A DNA stretch of 64,000 bases from Telmatactis stephensoni. Taxonomy: Eukaryota; Cnidaria; Anthozoa; Actiniaria; Isophelliidae. This document shows positions 32,697 through 42,899 of this stretch, piece by piece. The DNA is taken from contig JALIZF010001807.1 in the NCBI GenBank assembly GCA_029948255.1, positions 682,001 through 746,000 of the forward strand, given 5' to 3'. Under the pieces are notes generated by a model that searched no databases, was not told the origin of the DNA, and was given only the letters and a program-made list of their open reading frames with translations. The position numbers were made by a program, and so were the translations under genes. Each line of letters opens with the position of its first letter. Within the stretch, counting starts at the first letter, position 1.

Positions 32697-32699
32697 GTA

Positions 32700-33379
32700 A
32701 GGGAGTAATTGAACTAGCAATACGCACCGCTGGAAAGCATTTAAAGCTTTACGGACCTTTTGAAATTGCAAGTAATGATGACAACAATGGCGGCGGTGCT
32801 GGCGTCGACGCTGGGACATGTGAATCAACTGGAAGCTTTGACGAACTTGAAGTAATACAAGATGACTTTGAGACTTTAAATTCTGCTTCAAGTTCTTGGC
32901 ATGTTAATTCTGAACGTCATGGTGTATGTACTTCTTGGTCTGACGAAGAGGAATGTAGTACAGTTGAGACAGAACAAAGCAGCTCGGAGACTGTTTCTCG
33001 CGAAGAAGTATATGAAGAAGCTCTGTACGACACAGAGTGTGCAAAGATACCTTTATATCCAAACAGTGACCAGACTGTACTTCAGACTCTCTGTCGTTAT
33101 TTTCTGTGGTTTTCAGAGCATCCTGGAGTCAGCAAAAGCTCACTGTCTGACTTACTGTCTGTTCAGCATCGATATGTTTTGCCCACTGACAATAACCTTC
33201 CCTCTTCGTATGATGATGCCTTCAAATTCGTAGAGCCATTTCTGTTGCCATTAGAAACTTATCACGTCTGCCCTAATCACTGTGTGGTCTTCAGAGATTC
33301 CCCCCGCTTCAAATACAAGGATTTGAATAAGTGTCCTGAGTGTGGCAGCCCCAGGTATTTCACTCCAAAAAGCGTCTAG
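32700..33379 (+). pseudogene. N-terminal fragment of a CACTA/TNP2-like transposase
   Basis: The frame continues from outside the CACTA element's right end to TAG 33379. It has an acidic, Ser-rich middle and then 'LCRYFLWFSEHPGVSKSSLS' and a Cys-rich module 'YHVCPNHCVVFRD' with 'KCPECGSPRYF'. That C-x3-C / C-x2-C arrangement with 'CGSPRY' is typical of the N-terminal region of TNP2 (Transposase_21) proteins of CMC elements. The catalytic part is absent. The longer ORF reported from 32585 begins inside the CACTA terminal array, and those first residues are translation of the repeat rather than protein. Confidence 0.5.
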
Positions 33380-34857
33380 TAATCAGTTTATCCTACATCT
33401 TCAGCAATAAATTCAGGTTTTGGCAGTCATGCACGCTACAGTGAGTAATGTAACGCTCCATATCAAAGTACGCTTGTTATTCATTGAAAAAGCTCTGAAT
33501 TATGCAATAGCCATATGTAGTCATAGACTGCCTATTTTTTAAGTTTTCTCTCGCGAGGAGAATTCCTTCCCGCCAAGTGTCAATATGACGGCCAGTTCGT
33601 TTTCAGTAGCACCAATCAATTCAAAACACAGGATCCCCAACACTCAACAAGCGGCTGCCATGCGAGTTGTCACGAACACATGTGATGATAGAAATACGTC
33701 ACAATCGACTATTGAACTAATCATGATCAGGAATACATCACGATTGACTTTTAAACTAGTCATGAATACGCCATAATCGACTGGAATTTTTAACCGGTCA
33801 GGGCCGATTGTTTTAATTTTAAGAGGGGATTTTTTTCAAGTTCGAGCAGTGAGCGACAAAAACTCCTGAGTTGAAGAATAGCTGTTGTACAAATCTAAAA
33901 TCATTTCTGTCGGAAAGTTTAAGTTGTTTGTAAGTAGTTTTGGCCAATGAAAGTTGAATCAAAGTGTTAATCCAAAGCGAAAATTTGAATCAAAAATGAG
34001 GTTTAGGCCTTCATTTGCTCATTTCCTGTATGTTTTCCTTATATTCAGCTTGAAAAAGCTTAATCCTAACACAATGTCAAGAAAAAGTCTTTGTACAGTT
34101 CAAAAATCTGTTTCAAACAGGTATTTTATCTTAGTACATCAGTTTTTAACCGGTAGGAAAAGGATTTGAGTGTTAATCCAGAACGAAAATTTGGTTTAAA
34201 ACTCGCACGAAAGTCTAGTTTTTGGTGCTTTTCGCCATTATTGCTCGTCATTGAAAAAAATCTCCTCTTAAGTATTAAAATTTCAAGATTATCATGAATT
34301 AAGTTATATGCAATAATAAATATGTTTCTTTCTAGTTGGTACTTTTGCTTCATCTGTTTCTGTGTTGGCTTCATTTTCACAGACACGCGCTAAATACTTC
34401 TTGTTCCGGAACTTCAACTGACCTCTGTTCCCTATCTTGGACCCCATACCTGATTTAGTACTATTCGTATCAGAAACTCCTCAATATCTACTTATAGGCG
34501 AAAGCTAAGACTTTTCATGAGTTTTATTTATAAACTTCCTATTACATTGTGGTGGGAAAATTTTGCTTGCTTTGCTTATGTGGCTCCTCGCTTAATGACG
34601 TACGATGGCTGAAATTTGAATTTACACTCATTTTGAATACAATAAATTCTATTTATAATTGTTTGCGCTAACAAATTGTTTTATTGACAAACAATAACAA
34701 GTTCATCATAAAAGGATTATTCTATCCAAATATTTCGATATACATTTGTCGTTTCCGATTTGTCGTCAGTTCCAATTTATAATTGTCAAATAATTGTCAC
34801 AAAATATATCATGAAGATCTACAAAAAAATATATAAAAAAGATATCTATTATTAGAG
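33380..34857. other. Noncoding stretch with short degenerate repeats
   Basis: Around 33690-33790 a unit of about 35 bases resembling 'gaatacatcacgattgactt' recurs three times. 'gtgttaatccaaagcgaaaattt' (33963) is repeated imperfectly at 34171. No gene is supported. Confidence 0.4.
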
Positions 34858-35298
34858 TCAGCTCTCCTCTTCGGAACTGTCCTGGTCAAGGACGACACTT
34901 TCTACTATCTTCTTCTTGACGTCTTTCGCCTTTCTTAAGGCATCCTGAGCTTTCCTCAGTTCGCTCAAGTTTCCCGCGAGCACGCTTTCCAAACAATCAG
35001 CTTTATCACAAGCCGCCTTTCTTGTTACAATGTTTGAAGCGTCAAAAATCTCTAATTGTACCTCAGTAAGCTCGTTTTGGGTCTCAGTTAAGGCTTTATG
35101 AGCTTATCAACTCTTTCATTGTTTTTTTTATTGTCTTATTCGACATTTGGACCTTCTTGACCTTCTCTGGTGAACACTGGCTATCGCCGATTTCTTCTTT
35201 GATTGCTTCCACTTCTTTCTTGAGGTGCTTGTTTTTTTCAAGAGTCCAAGCAACATTTATTGCCCCTTGAATTTCTCCAGCTTTAAAAGTTTGGAATT
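34858..35298 (-). pseudogene. Coiled-coil protein, second family member of the 45.6/54.9-kb ORF
   Basis: The minus strand encodes 'GAINVAWTLEKNKHLKKEVE', a helical segment with many Lys/Glu, then after an in-frame stop near 35105 'ALTETQNELTEVQLEIFDAS' and a Lys-rich end closing with 'DSSEEES' at about 34858. The first part aligns with 'GAIHVAWTLEKSKLIKDEVD' on the minus strand near 54940-55035, so both belong to one anthozoan-type repeat protein family. Function unknown. Coordinates of the 5' end mark a breakpoint against plus-strand vertnin-like sequence. Confidence 0.55.
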
Positions 35299-35707
35299 AC
35301 ATCTCTTGAGACACTATTTGATGTTGCATGCTTTGATTCGGAATCTTCGAACATATTTGGAAAAGAAGGATTTGAGGCTGCCTTTTCAAAATGAAATTAT
35401 GAAAACTTCGGAGAACTACTCTTTTAGCGGAGCTCTACAAATCATGGGACTAGCCAGTGTACTTGGTGTGCCAATACAAACTTTGTATCCAGATTGTAGG
35501 AACAAACTTCTTCCGATTTACCAAAATAAATTTATGCCAAGAGTCCCTAGGCAAAGTACTGGCAACCAGACAGAAATCGTAAGAATAATGTGGACAAACA
35601 CAAATGGTTGGAGAAATCGCTCTAAAGAGTTTGCTGTCAATCACTTTGTACCTCTTTTGCATGCACACAAGAGATCGAGCATTCCAGCACCCAATGGACA
35701 CGCGTGA
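35299..35707 (+). pseudogene. Vertnin/OTU-like domain fragment
   Basis: Encodes 'FSGALQIMGLASVLGVPIQT' and 'LYPDCRNKLLP', 'PRVPRQ', 'VRIMWTNTNGWRNRS' and 'NHFVPLLH'. This order (small helix, VLGxPI, YP, PR, IMWT, NHFVPL) matches the C-terminal part of the vertnin/OTU-like domain seen in vertnin and in many cnidarian transposon-linked proteins. The upstream half, including any catalytic Asp/Cys, is missing or beyond the breakpoint at about 35298. The ORF's first 25 codons overlap the antisense coiled-coil sequence and are unlikely to be real protein. Confidence 0.5.
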
Positions 35708-36060
35708 ACTACAAACGCAGAAGCAGAGTATAAAGAGAAGTAAACGTCAAAAAAGAGACAGCAGACAAGAATGAAATTCGAGACAGACAGTGACAGACAG
35801 TGAAAGTAGAACTACAGACCATCGAAGCAAGGGACACCATCAAAAGGAAAAGGCAGCAAAGAGAATGAGAGTAGAAGTAATATAATAATAATAATAATGA
35901 TAATAAATTTACCCAGGAAACCTTCTCGCAAAGCGATTTTCAGTAGGGTCCTGCAACATAATAAATATAAACTACAAGATAAAATATTAAAAAATTCTAA
36001 AATATATATAAAAATATATAAATTAAAAATTATGAAAAATATGACCTATATATAGGTGAA
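35708..36060. other. Noncoding, AT-rich with (AAT)n and (ATA)n tracts
   Basis: This has a duplicated 'gacagacagtga' and two versions of 'accatcgaagcaag' (35819 and 36061), a trinucleotide tract near 35880-35905, and an AT-rich run near 36000. The two 'accatcgaagcaag' copies bracket the tract, suggesting an insertion with target duplication. Confidence 0.4.
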
Positions 36061-37026
36061 ACACCATCGAAGCAAGAGACATCATCAGAGGGTCTAGCCA
36101 GTAAACGTTTATTAGATGAGTTTCTTAAGGAACGTTGTGCATTGCCATTTCCATGTGCCTCAAAGAAGTTTTATGCAAGAGAAAATTTGAAATCTTCAAA
36201 AAATACTGCAAGATCAGCTAGGCGTGCTGAAATACCAATTGCCAGAGATGGCAGCAAAGTATTAGGCATGCAGCGAAGTAAGGTTAATGGAACACTTCAA
36301 GACAATATAGACAACATGGCAAAACAGCTGTCAACCTGCAGTGACAGAACAAAATATGCAGAATTGCTGGGTGCCATTGAAGTTGCAAAAGAGATGCAAA
36401 AGAACTTGCTTTTACCGACGATTGAAGCTGCAGACATTTATAAGAAAGCAAAGGCTGTAGCTCTAGGAAGAAACAAAAGTGATTATTACCGTGCAGTCGA
36501 CACTTATGAAAAGCTATCAAGACATTTAAATATAGACCAAATATACATTGGCAAAAGATATTTTCTTGTTGAAGCAAAGGGAACCTCAATAGATAAGGTC
36601 GTAAAACACGAAAGCATCAAGGACACTGTAAAAACCACTTAAAAGGAAAAATTCAAGAATGTTTTAGATTATCTAGATACAAACGAAGACAGGGATCTAT
36701 TTGAAGCAATAACTGCGCAAATAACAAACCTCAAAACTGTGGTGTCACTGAAAGGAATACAATTTAAAGGAGGTGTCCGAAATCACAAGTCCGAAATTGA
36801 AACTAATCTAGATAAGTATAAAACAATGAAGCGTTAACTTCAGACAGTGAAATCAGACAGAACCGTCGAACAACAGCATGAAGATTTCCAACGAGCTAAA
36901 AAGAAATGCAAATTGACTGATTTCAAAATAATCGCTGAAGGACGAGGCAGGAAACTAAAATGCGAAGAATCTCCGGAGCTGTCGCAGTACATTGAATTTG
37001 CTTTTTTTTACCGGAATATATACCGG
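36061..37026 (+). pseudogene. Uncharacterised protein, broken by two stops
   Basis: One reading frame carries coding-like sequence from about 36075, including the 167-codon ORF 36142-36642, then after TAA continues ('FKNVLDYLDTNEDRDLFEAI') to about 36834. A second TAA is followed by more ('AKKKCKLTDFKIIAEGRGRK'). Landmarks are 'AADIYKKAKAVALGRNKSDY' and 'HLNIDQIYIGKRYFLV'. I recall similar segments in anthozoan hypothetical proteins but cannot name a domain. It follows the vertnin-like fragment and may once have belonged to the same gene. Confidence 0.45.
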
Positions 37027-37735
37027 TAAATCTCACACTTTTGCTAATAATATATTATACTGTGTACTAATATACTGTATGCTATATAGGATGTACAAAT
37101 ACAGATTTGTAGATAAAATAATATGTTCTCTAGTGCCATTGTTGAATAAATAGTCACAAATTCTCTGACAGTATTTAAAAGTCGTTTGAGATTTGAGTGT
37201 ATTTTCAAAATCATATCGTCCCCGCGTGACATGGCTTATTGCGTGACATGTAAAACCTACAGAAATGGTGTGGTATTGTGAGTCTCCACAAACTTTTTGT
37301 AATTTTTTTTGACAAAAAAAAACATTAAGCATCCATTTTCAATTAAAATAATAATTTTTTGTTAAAAACAAGTTTATTTCAGTGGAATAAATCAAGCTAG
37401 ATTCGAAACCTAATTTGCATAAAAACGCGACGATGAAATAGAAAGTTTTTTAAATGAGTGCTGGACTTGCAAGAAATAGGCGACGTTTCTTAGGGTACTT
37501 TTGGGTCTCTTGACAAAGTAGGAAACATGGCCTGACTAAATCAATCTTTTCTCCTTTTTGTAAAATATATTTTTCAAATAAAAGCAAGCATCGAAAAACT
37601 GAAAGATTGTTAAAAATTGGCAGTATAGTCATTGATCTGAAAATAGCTTATTGGAAGAGCAAGGTGCTCGCCAAAAAGCACTATTTTAGGTCTTTCCGCT
37701 CGACCAAACCGAACTAGCTTGGACTGAACCGAAGA
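37027..37735. other. Noncoding stretch
   Basis: AT-rich sequence with no supported gene or repeat structure. Confidence 0.4.
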
Positions 37736-37739
37736 TCCT

Positions 37740-38280
37740 CCCCCCAAAAATTGAATTTGTAACTTTTCTCCGAATTAATGTGCTTACTTTTACTTACTAA
37801 CCCAAGGTATTTTGTGGAGGAAGTATGAAGGAAATCTATTTTCTGGAGCGAAGTCATCGGTCCACTTTTACAGAGACTGCCATTTAAGGTTTTCAACCCA
37901 TGTTTTCGACAGCCAACTCTCAGGACCTCATACACAATTTCGAAGGCCCCACTTTATATTTTTTCGTCATCTTCGTCGCTGATGGCCGCCACTGAGATAC
38001 CAATCTCCCGTAGTTGTTTAACTTGATCATTCATGATCAAAGTCAATGGCGATATTACGATTATAGTGCTCTTTTGAATGTATTTCATAGTTTTCATTAA
38101 AGAAGGGAAGATTTGGAAAATCAAACTCTTTCCAAATCCAGTTGGTAAGATGCTGAATACATCTCGTCCACTTGCAAGATAGCTTAAACAGTTCTTTTGT
38201 TCCTTTTTCAGAGTTCTGACTTCGGGAAAGTCCTTCAATACATTATTGATTGCTTCTTCCATATCCATTAAAAAAATCAC
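37740..38280 (-). pseudogene. RecQ helicase N-terminal remnant
   Basis: The minus strand opens 'MDMEEAINNVLKDFPEVRTL', with helicase motif I 'FSILPTGFGKSLIFQ' and motif Ia 'IIVISPLTLIMNDQVKQL'. It stops at about 37954. Recognisable RecQ sequence continues in another frame ('AFEIVY' and the following 'ESWL'-like region) to about 37800, so it is frameshifted and then truncated. The closest relatives in the window are the helicases at 46055-48171 and 7688-8113. The start codon lies about 285-305 bp from the polypyrimidine terminal repeat. Confidence 0.8.
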
Positions 38281-38439
38281 ATGTTGAATTTCAAATTTAT
38301 CACTACACTAGATCACGTAAGAAGCTGACGCTGTGTGAATTGATGCACACGTACCTAGCTATTGACAAGCTCTGTCATCAAGTGTTTGACCAATCAGAGG
38401 GTATACCAGGAGGTGGTATACCAGAAATCAATCCTGAAT

Positions 38440-38566
38440 AGAATTACTACAGGCTCTCCCTCCCCTTTTCCACCTCCCATTCCCCATTCCCTCCTCCTCC
38501 TCCCCAGTCCCCTTCCCCTCCCCCTCCTCTCCTCACAATCCCCCCTGAGCCTGTTCAGCCAACAAT
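38440..38566 (-). repeat. Polypurine terminal repeat of the second decayed RecQ element
   Basis: Read on the minus strand, a tip GGCTGAACAGGCTCAG is followed by a long purine tract and then GGGGAGGGAGAGCCTG. This is the same tip / purine tract / GGAGGG-box order seen at 7399 and 45777. The opposite end of this element was not found to the left of 37740. Confidence 0.65.
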
Positions 38567-39788
38567 ATAATACATGTAGATTGTGAATCAGGAAACAGTT
38601 TGATATGAAACTCATTGAAAGGTTGTTATAGCAACATCATGTCAGCTTTAATGAAAGTCATCTTTCTAACAAAATTACCAAAAATCCATATTTTCCAGAG
38701 TGAATTTTTTTAAAACTTATTTTTAAAGAAAGTCTATATTGTTGCCTTTCATTTAGCAAAGAAGGAAAAAATTCTGTAGTACAGAATCTGAAATATTTCA
38801 AAATTTGGATTATTCAAGATTTGGATTTTACAAAATAAAAAAAAATCTGTAGTGCCAATTTTTTATAATGTCATCAATTACTGTAGCTCTATCTTGGAAA
38901 AAGTTGACAAATCATGACAATATTTTACCAAAAAATTCAACCCAAAAGTTTGATTGCCCAACATGACGTCACCACATACTCATGATCTTGAGTGGGAACT
39001 ACTGCAATTTTCATAATGCGAACTCTGACCTTCAAACAGTCCGTTGGAATTTGGTTTTTTGCTTCCACCCACTTCAAACAAATAACCAAAAATACTCATA
39101 AAGATCCCTAAAAACCCATCAAATGACTTAATATGATCTTTAGACGATTTGTAACAGCTAAATATGATTTTGATATTCGGTTAGCTTTCCTATTTTTGAT
39201 TTTTAATTTTGATTGACGGAAGCTAATTTGGCAAAAACCACTTGAGTGTTTACGTGTCCAAGTTCGCATGATTTTGAAAATTGCACTAAACTAAATTGTA
39301 GTGAGTTACCTTCATACAAAATAGTGCTAATTAAAAACACCAAACAGAATTACATGGCTTAAGTAAACAAAAAGCTGGCCCTCCAAGGAGGGTCACCCTA
39401 CCTAGGTCCATAGGGTAATCCTACCTCTAGGGTGACCCTACCTGTCATGTAAACATGTAACCACAAAAAACAATAGAGGAGGGTCATCCTACTAGTGGGT
39501 TGACCCTCCTAGTAGGGTGACCTTATCTGCATGTAAACAGGCCCTAAGTCTTCTGCTCAATTATCTAGTCACCAAAACTCGTTCAGCTATTGCTTCCAGT
39601 TTGCTTTTGATGGCAATGGAGATGCTGTTGCTGCAAATCTTCACCAAAACTGTTATTCTTTTAAAGGGGTGGAGGTTGGTAAGTAGGTAAGAGTTACCTC
39701 TGGAACCAGAATGTGGTCTTGACGGTCCCAGTTCAGAGCTGCATAAACTGCACTCAGTCCATGCAGAAGCAGTATAGATGATACCCGG
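38567..39788. repeat. Noncoding with two MITEs (39004-39284 and about 39375-39545)
   Basis: GCAATTTTCATAATGCGAAC at 39004 and the inverted 'gttcgcatgattttgaaaat' ending at 39284 bound a 281-bp MITE flanked by ACT on each side; it shares its left part with 27218-27800. A second segment (39375-39545) is built from inverted copies of 'agggtgaccctacc'-like motifs and ends in 'catgtaaacaggccc', a foldback MITE. No gene is supported. Confidence 0.6.
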
Positions 39789-40670
39789 CTACAGAACCAC
39801 CATCAGGGGTATCATTTCTGGTAATGATCGTTTCATATTTAGTGTGATCGTGGAAACCTGCCCTTGACTTTCGGTATTTGTGTTTGTTTCCTCGATTTCT
39901 TCCAAAATATTACTTGCCTTGCTTGACTCCCTCCTCACCACTTCCAAGCAAAGTAATACATGAACATGGAGGCACATTTGTTTGGCTTTAAGCTGCTTTG
40001 TCTTCGCAGCATATTGTTTGGTGCAGTCTTTGGATCAGCACTTCAATTCGTCGCTCTCCGGGGCGACTTTCACGTGGCAATAGGCAGTTGGGTTGTTCGT
40101 AGATGGAAGCCCGAAGACACAATACATTTTTTGGCTTACTTGTACTGCAACGGGCATACCACCAAGTCCACACTGAAGCTCCTGTAAGCTCTCTCTTGTC
40201 GCGTCATCGCACGGATAGTCGTCCAGAGACGGCACTAATACAGAAAAGGTTTGGAGTGGAGTGGAGACTTCGCTGAGTAACTTCACATGTTTGCATGCGA
40301 AGTTGTCCATCTTCTCGCTGTTAGTATATAGAGCTCTTTCGTTTTTACAGAGGTTGTGATGGCATATGGCTCTTTTGCTTTCATGTTCAACGATTACAAT
40401 ACACCTATCATCGTGGCTGCTGGTGTGGCACGAGTACCATGTAGCTTGAGGGTTTTGTGCCACCATGGTAAACTTTGGCACTGTTAACTTGGCCTTTTTT
40501 TTAGGAACGTAGGACCCTCCAAGATCGTACTGGCATTTCTCACACAGTGGAGGCATATATCTGTTGTTGTACGAATGGCCACACGAGGGACAAGAACCTT
40601 GACCGCGCTTCATATAACTAGCCATATAAATCCACGCAAAAAAACAACAACTATGGATTATCTTTGTCAA
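39789..40670 (-). pseudogene. Cys-rich protein with zinc-ribbon-like motifs, one in-frame stop
   Basis: The frame from 40670 encodes 'MKRGQGSCPSCGHSYNNRY' with 'PLCEKCQYDLGG' (a C-x2-C / C-x2-C ribbon), then 'CHHNLCKN' and 'NFACKHVKLL'. A TGA at 40035-40037 interrupts it, after which the same frame continues 'SKDCTKQYAAKTKQLKAKQM', 'CLHVHVLLC' and an acidic tail to 39789. Such spaced Cys/His clusters occur in transposon-associated anthozoan proteins, but I cannot name the family. The stop could be a recent mutation. Confidence 0.5.
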
Positions 40671-41014
40671 TTAAACTTATAAGATCTATTTGAGTAGAGA
40701 TAACTAATAACTTGTATAAAATTTCTTTGACTTGAGAGATAACTATATATAATGACTTGTAGAATGCTGATGTTTAAGTGTGTAATGTTTGATAACGTGT
40801 TGCATTGACTTTTGACAGACACAGGTCGGAACATGGAATATGATTGGATGCTACCCTCGCTACCCTCTCATGCTAGCAACCAATCAGAATTGTCGTTCTG
40901 AGCGCTGCGATCATACTGACTAGATATATGTAATAGTTACTGTACAAGAGATGAAAGAAGAAATGTCTCCTTGGTGCCCATTGGATCCATAACAGTTTCA
41001 CAGGTTCAGTGCAG
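40671..41014. other. Noncoding stretch
   Basis: AT-rich spacer between two minus-strand coding fragments. An inverted 'tgattggatgctacc...gctagcaaccaatca' pair at 40840-40885 is a small hairpin. Confidence 0.4.
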
Positions 41015-41665
41015 TCACACTCCAAGATTACTATTGTATTTGTTATTTGGGTCATCTTTCTCCCAGGGTCCTGTTTTTACAACACTTACACTGGCATAAA
41101 ATTCAAAGCTGTTTCTCCAATGAATCCACTGTTTTTTAACAAAGAGTAAAGATACAGTTTTATTCTCATTGTTAGGTAAAGCTTTGTGTAGTTTTGGGAT
41201 CTTTTTCACTCCACAGTAGCCAATGATAAACCATGAATTGTCAAGTAAAACTTCAAATTTTATAGCATTTTTTTCCTCATTGTTGTCTCGCTCAAATTTA
41301 GCCAGAACTTGGACAGTCTTATTAGCCCTTTTTGCCTTTGTGCAGTTAAAAAGAGCTTCTTGATATCTGTCTTCATGGTATGATCCAGTGACCACAAAGC
41401 TTTCTGAATAGAGCTCCATGTTTGGCAGTTCTGTTTGGTTTTCTTCAAGATCTTCTCCTTCTTACTGGGCAAGGGCTTCACAACATAATTCTTCATCTTG
41501 ATGATTATTGTAGAACATGAATGATACAAGGCAAATCATAAAAGCCAGAAAATCAGCACAATTGCAATTGTATTTGCCAGCTTCAACAGTACGACAAAAC
41601 TTGTCATCATTGACAACAAGCCAATACAAGTTTGGCAGAAATTGTGTAAATGTATAAAACGTCAC
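41015..41665 (-). pseudogene. HIRAN-like domain protein, one in-frame stop
   Basis: After a hydrophobic lead ('FLAFMICLVSFMFYNNHQDE') the frame has a TAA at 41462-41464 and then an acidic linker. The following 135 residues have 'VVTGSYHEDRYQEAL', 'KFERDNNEEKNAIKFEVLL', 'SWFIIGYCGVKKIPKLHKAL' and 'GPWEKDD'. The pattern (metabolised strand, R-x-x-x-N-x-x-x-NAI, IGY, P-x-x-HKAL) resembles HIRAN domains, single-stranded-DNA-end-binding modules that are common in cnidarian mobile-element proteins. Assignment is from pattern memory only. It may belong with the Cys-rich frames at 39789-40670 and 42233-42607, all on the same strand. Confidence 0.45.
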
Positions 41666-41820
41666 AGAGGATATGGAGGAACGCTAAAGCTATAGCTAAA
41701 GCTATTCATTTATAACGCGCAAATATCTATATGAATATATTTAAATGCGCGGGACCGCCATTAACGTGATCATCCGAGCCACGTGAAGGTCTAACCATTT
41801 GCAGATGTAGTTACAAAGGC

Positions 41821-41826
41821 AGCACC

Positions 41827-41865
<39 letters not shown>

Positions 41866-41940
41866 CCGGGGCTTGAACCCACGACCTCCCGCACAAGAGA
41901 CCGATGCTCTACCAACTGAGCTAATCGGGTGGCGGTTACA
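41821..41940 (-). repeat. tRNA-Lys-derived SINE
   Basis: On the minus strand 41859-41930 folds like a tRNA: A box TAGCTCAGTTGG, anticodon-loop region CTCTTGT giving CTT (Lys), B box GGGTTCAAGCC. The acceptor stem does not pair properly and the CCA-side continues into 'acactcagggtcttaaaata', so this is a SINE and not a functional tRNA. The 'ctcagttattttaagaccctg' body is, from memory, a common anthozoan dispersed repeat. Confidence 0.75.
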
Positions 41941-42232
41941 AAAAAAGTATGTGTTTGCCCAGTTTGTGCATGAGCCACATGTGGTTTGCTGATTATTGTG
42001 AATCAATTAGGTAATTGAGCCTTTAAGGAACTGTAACTAACATAATTATGTGTCAATGTCTCTAAAGTTGACGATTCCTGGCCAATATCTGCATGAGAAG
42101 AAAATTTGTCTATGCAACTGAGCTCAGTATGTTTGGGTTCAGTGTCAGTGTAGCTGCAACATTCTTTTGTAATGAAGACCTTGGAAGATGATAGAGTGTT
42201 TTCTGGCAGTACTACGTGTTGGTTGCATAACC
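41941..42232. other. Short noncoding stretch
   Basis: No gene or clear repeat is visible. Confidence 0.35.
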
Positions 42233-42607
42233 TCAGCCTGCTTGACTTATTGGATGAGGGGCTATGTCATAATCTGGCTGCTCCTGGGTATTCAAAGTTT
42301 TGCCCTCACAATGCTTGTCGAGATTAACATCTGGTTTGACCTGCAAAGTATAAGTATCTGGTATGTCAGGAGAGGTACTGGATCTTCTTTCCCTTTGACC
42401 CATGACAGCACCATTTTCTTTACCATATACGCCTTTCATTACCAACTGCTGCTTCTCATGGAGGGTTTTGTGTTCCCTGTAAGCCATGTAATTATATTCA
42501 CTAGCATATGTCAGGTCCCCATCACAGCCAGGACACCCATGGTAACCACCTCTTTGAGTTCCATCCTCAAAATCAAGGGCCAGATTGTCACCATTCATAA
42601 ACCTCAT
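42233..42607 (-). CDS. Uncharacterised Cys-x2-Cys fragment
   Basis: Encodes 'MRFMNGDNLALDFEDGTQRG', then 'GYHGCPGCDGDLTYASEYNY' and 'YREHKTLHEKQQLVMKGVYG'. The CPGCDGD finger followed by 'YREHKTL' looks conserved-protein-like. There is no catalytic motif and I do not recognise the family. Stop at 42233. It could be the 5' exon of a gene that continues into the HIRAN-like segment; splice sites were not convincing. Confidence 0.4.
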   Translation of the reverse strand: MRFMNGDNLALDFEDGTQRGGYHGCPGCDGDLTYASEYNYMAYREHKTLHEKQQLVMKGVYGKENGAVMGQRERRSSTSPDIPDTYTLQVKPDVNLDKHCEGKTLNTQEQPDYDIAPHPISQAG

Positions 42608-42899
42608 GCATATGACATACTACTATATTGGTTTTTCACAATTTTGCAATTAAGTGGAACGTTATATTTCTTGAAATTTGATGTCACGTGACACGTCATG
42701 TGATACCTGAAATTTGATGTTAACTTTAAGATCTTTAACTGTGCCAAATGGTGCTGAGTTATTATTGTTGAGAGGAAAGTTATCATAAAAAACACTGAAA
42801 ATTCCATGTTAGCCTTTCCATGTTTAACCCAGGCCTTGAGAGGTCCCTACTTAATAAAAGAGAAATTGTTTAATAAGACAATTTTATGTATAATTATAC
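42608..42899. other. Short noncoding stretch
   Basis: Nothing recognisable apart from the 'cacgtgacacgtcatgtga' palindrome-like run near 42684. Confidence 0.3.

Noticed and set aside
32585..32699. N-terminus of the 32585-33379 ORF
   Set aside because: These codons translate the CACTA subterminal array and are low-complexity Phe/His/Ile; real coding starts after 32700.
35225..35298. First codons of the vertnin-like ORF
   Set aside because: They are antisense to the coiled-coil frame, which is conserved in a second copy at 54.9 kb.
41859..41930. Functional tRNA-Lys gene
   Set aside because: The acceptor stem does not pair and the sequence continues into a SINE body.
42188..42691. 167-codon plus-strand ORF with hydrophobic residues, possible membrane protein
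   Set aside because: It overlaps the minus-strand CPGCDGD frame, which has the better composition and finger motif.
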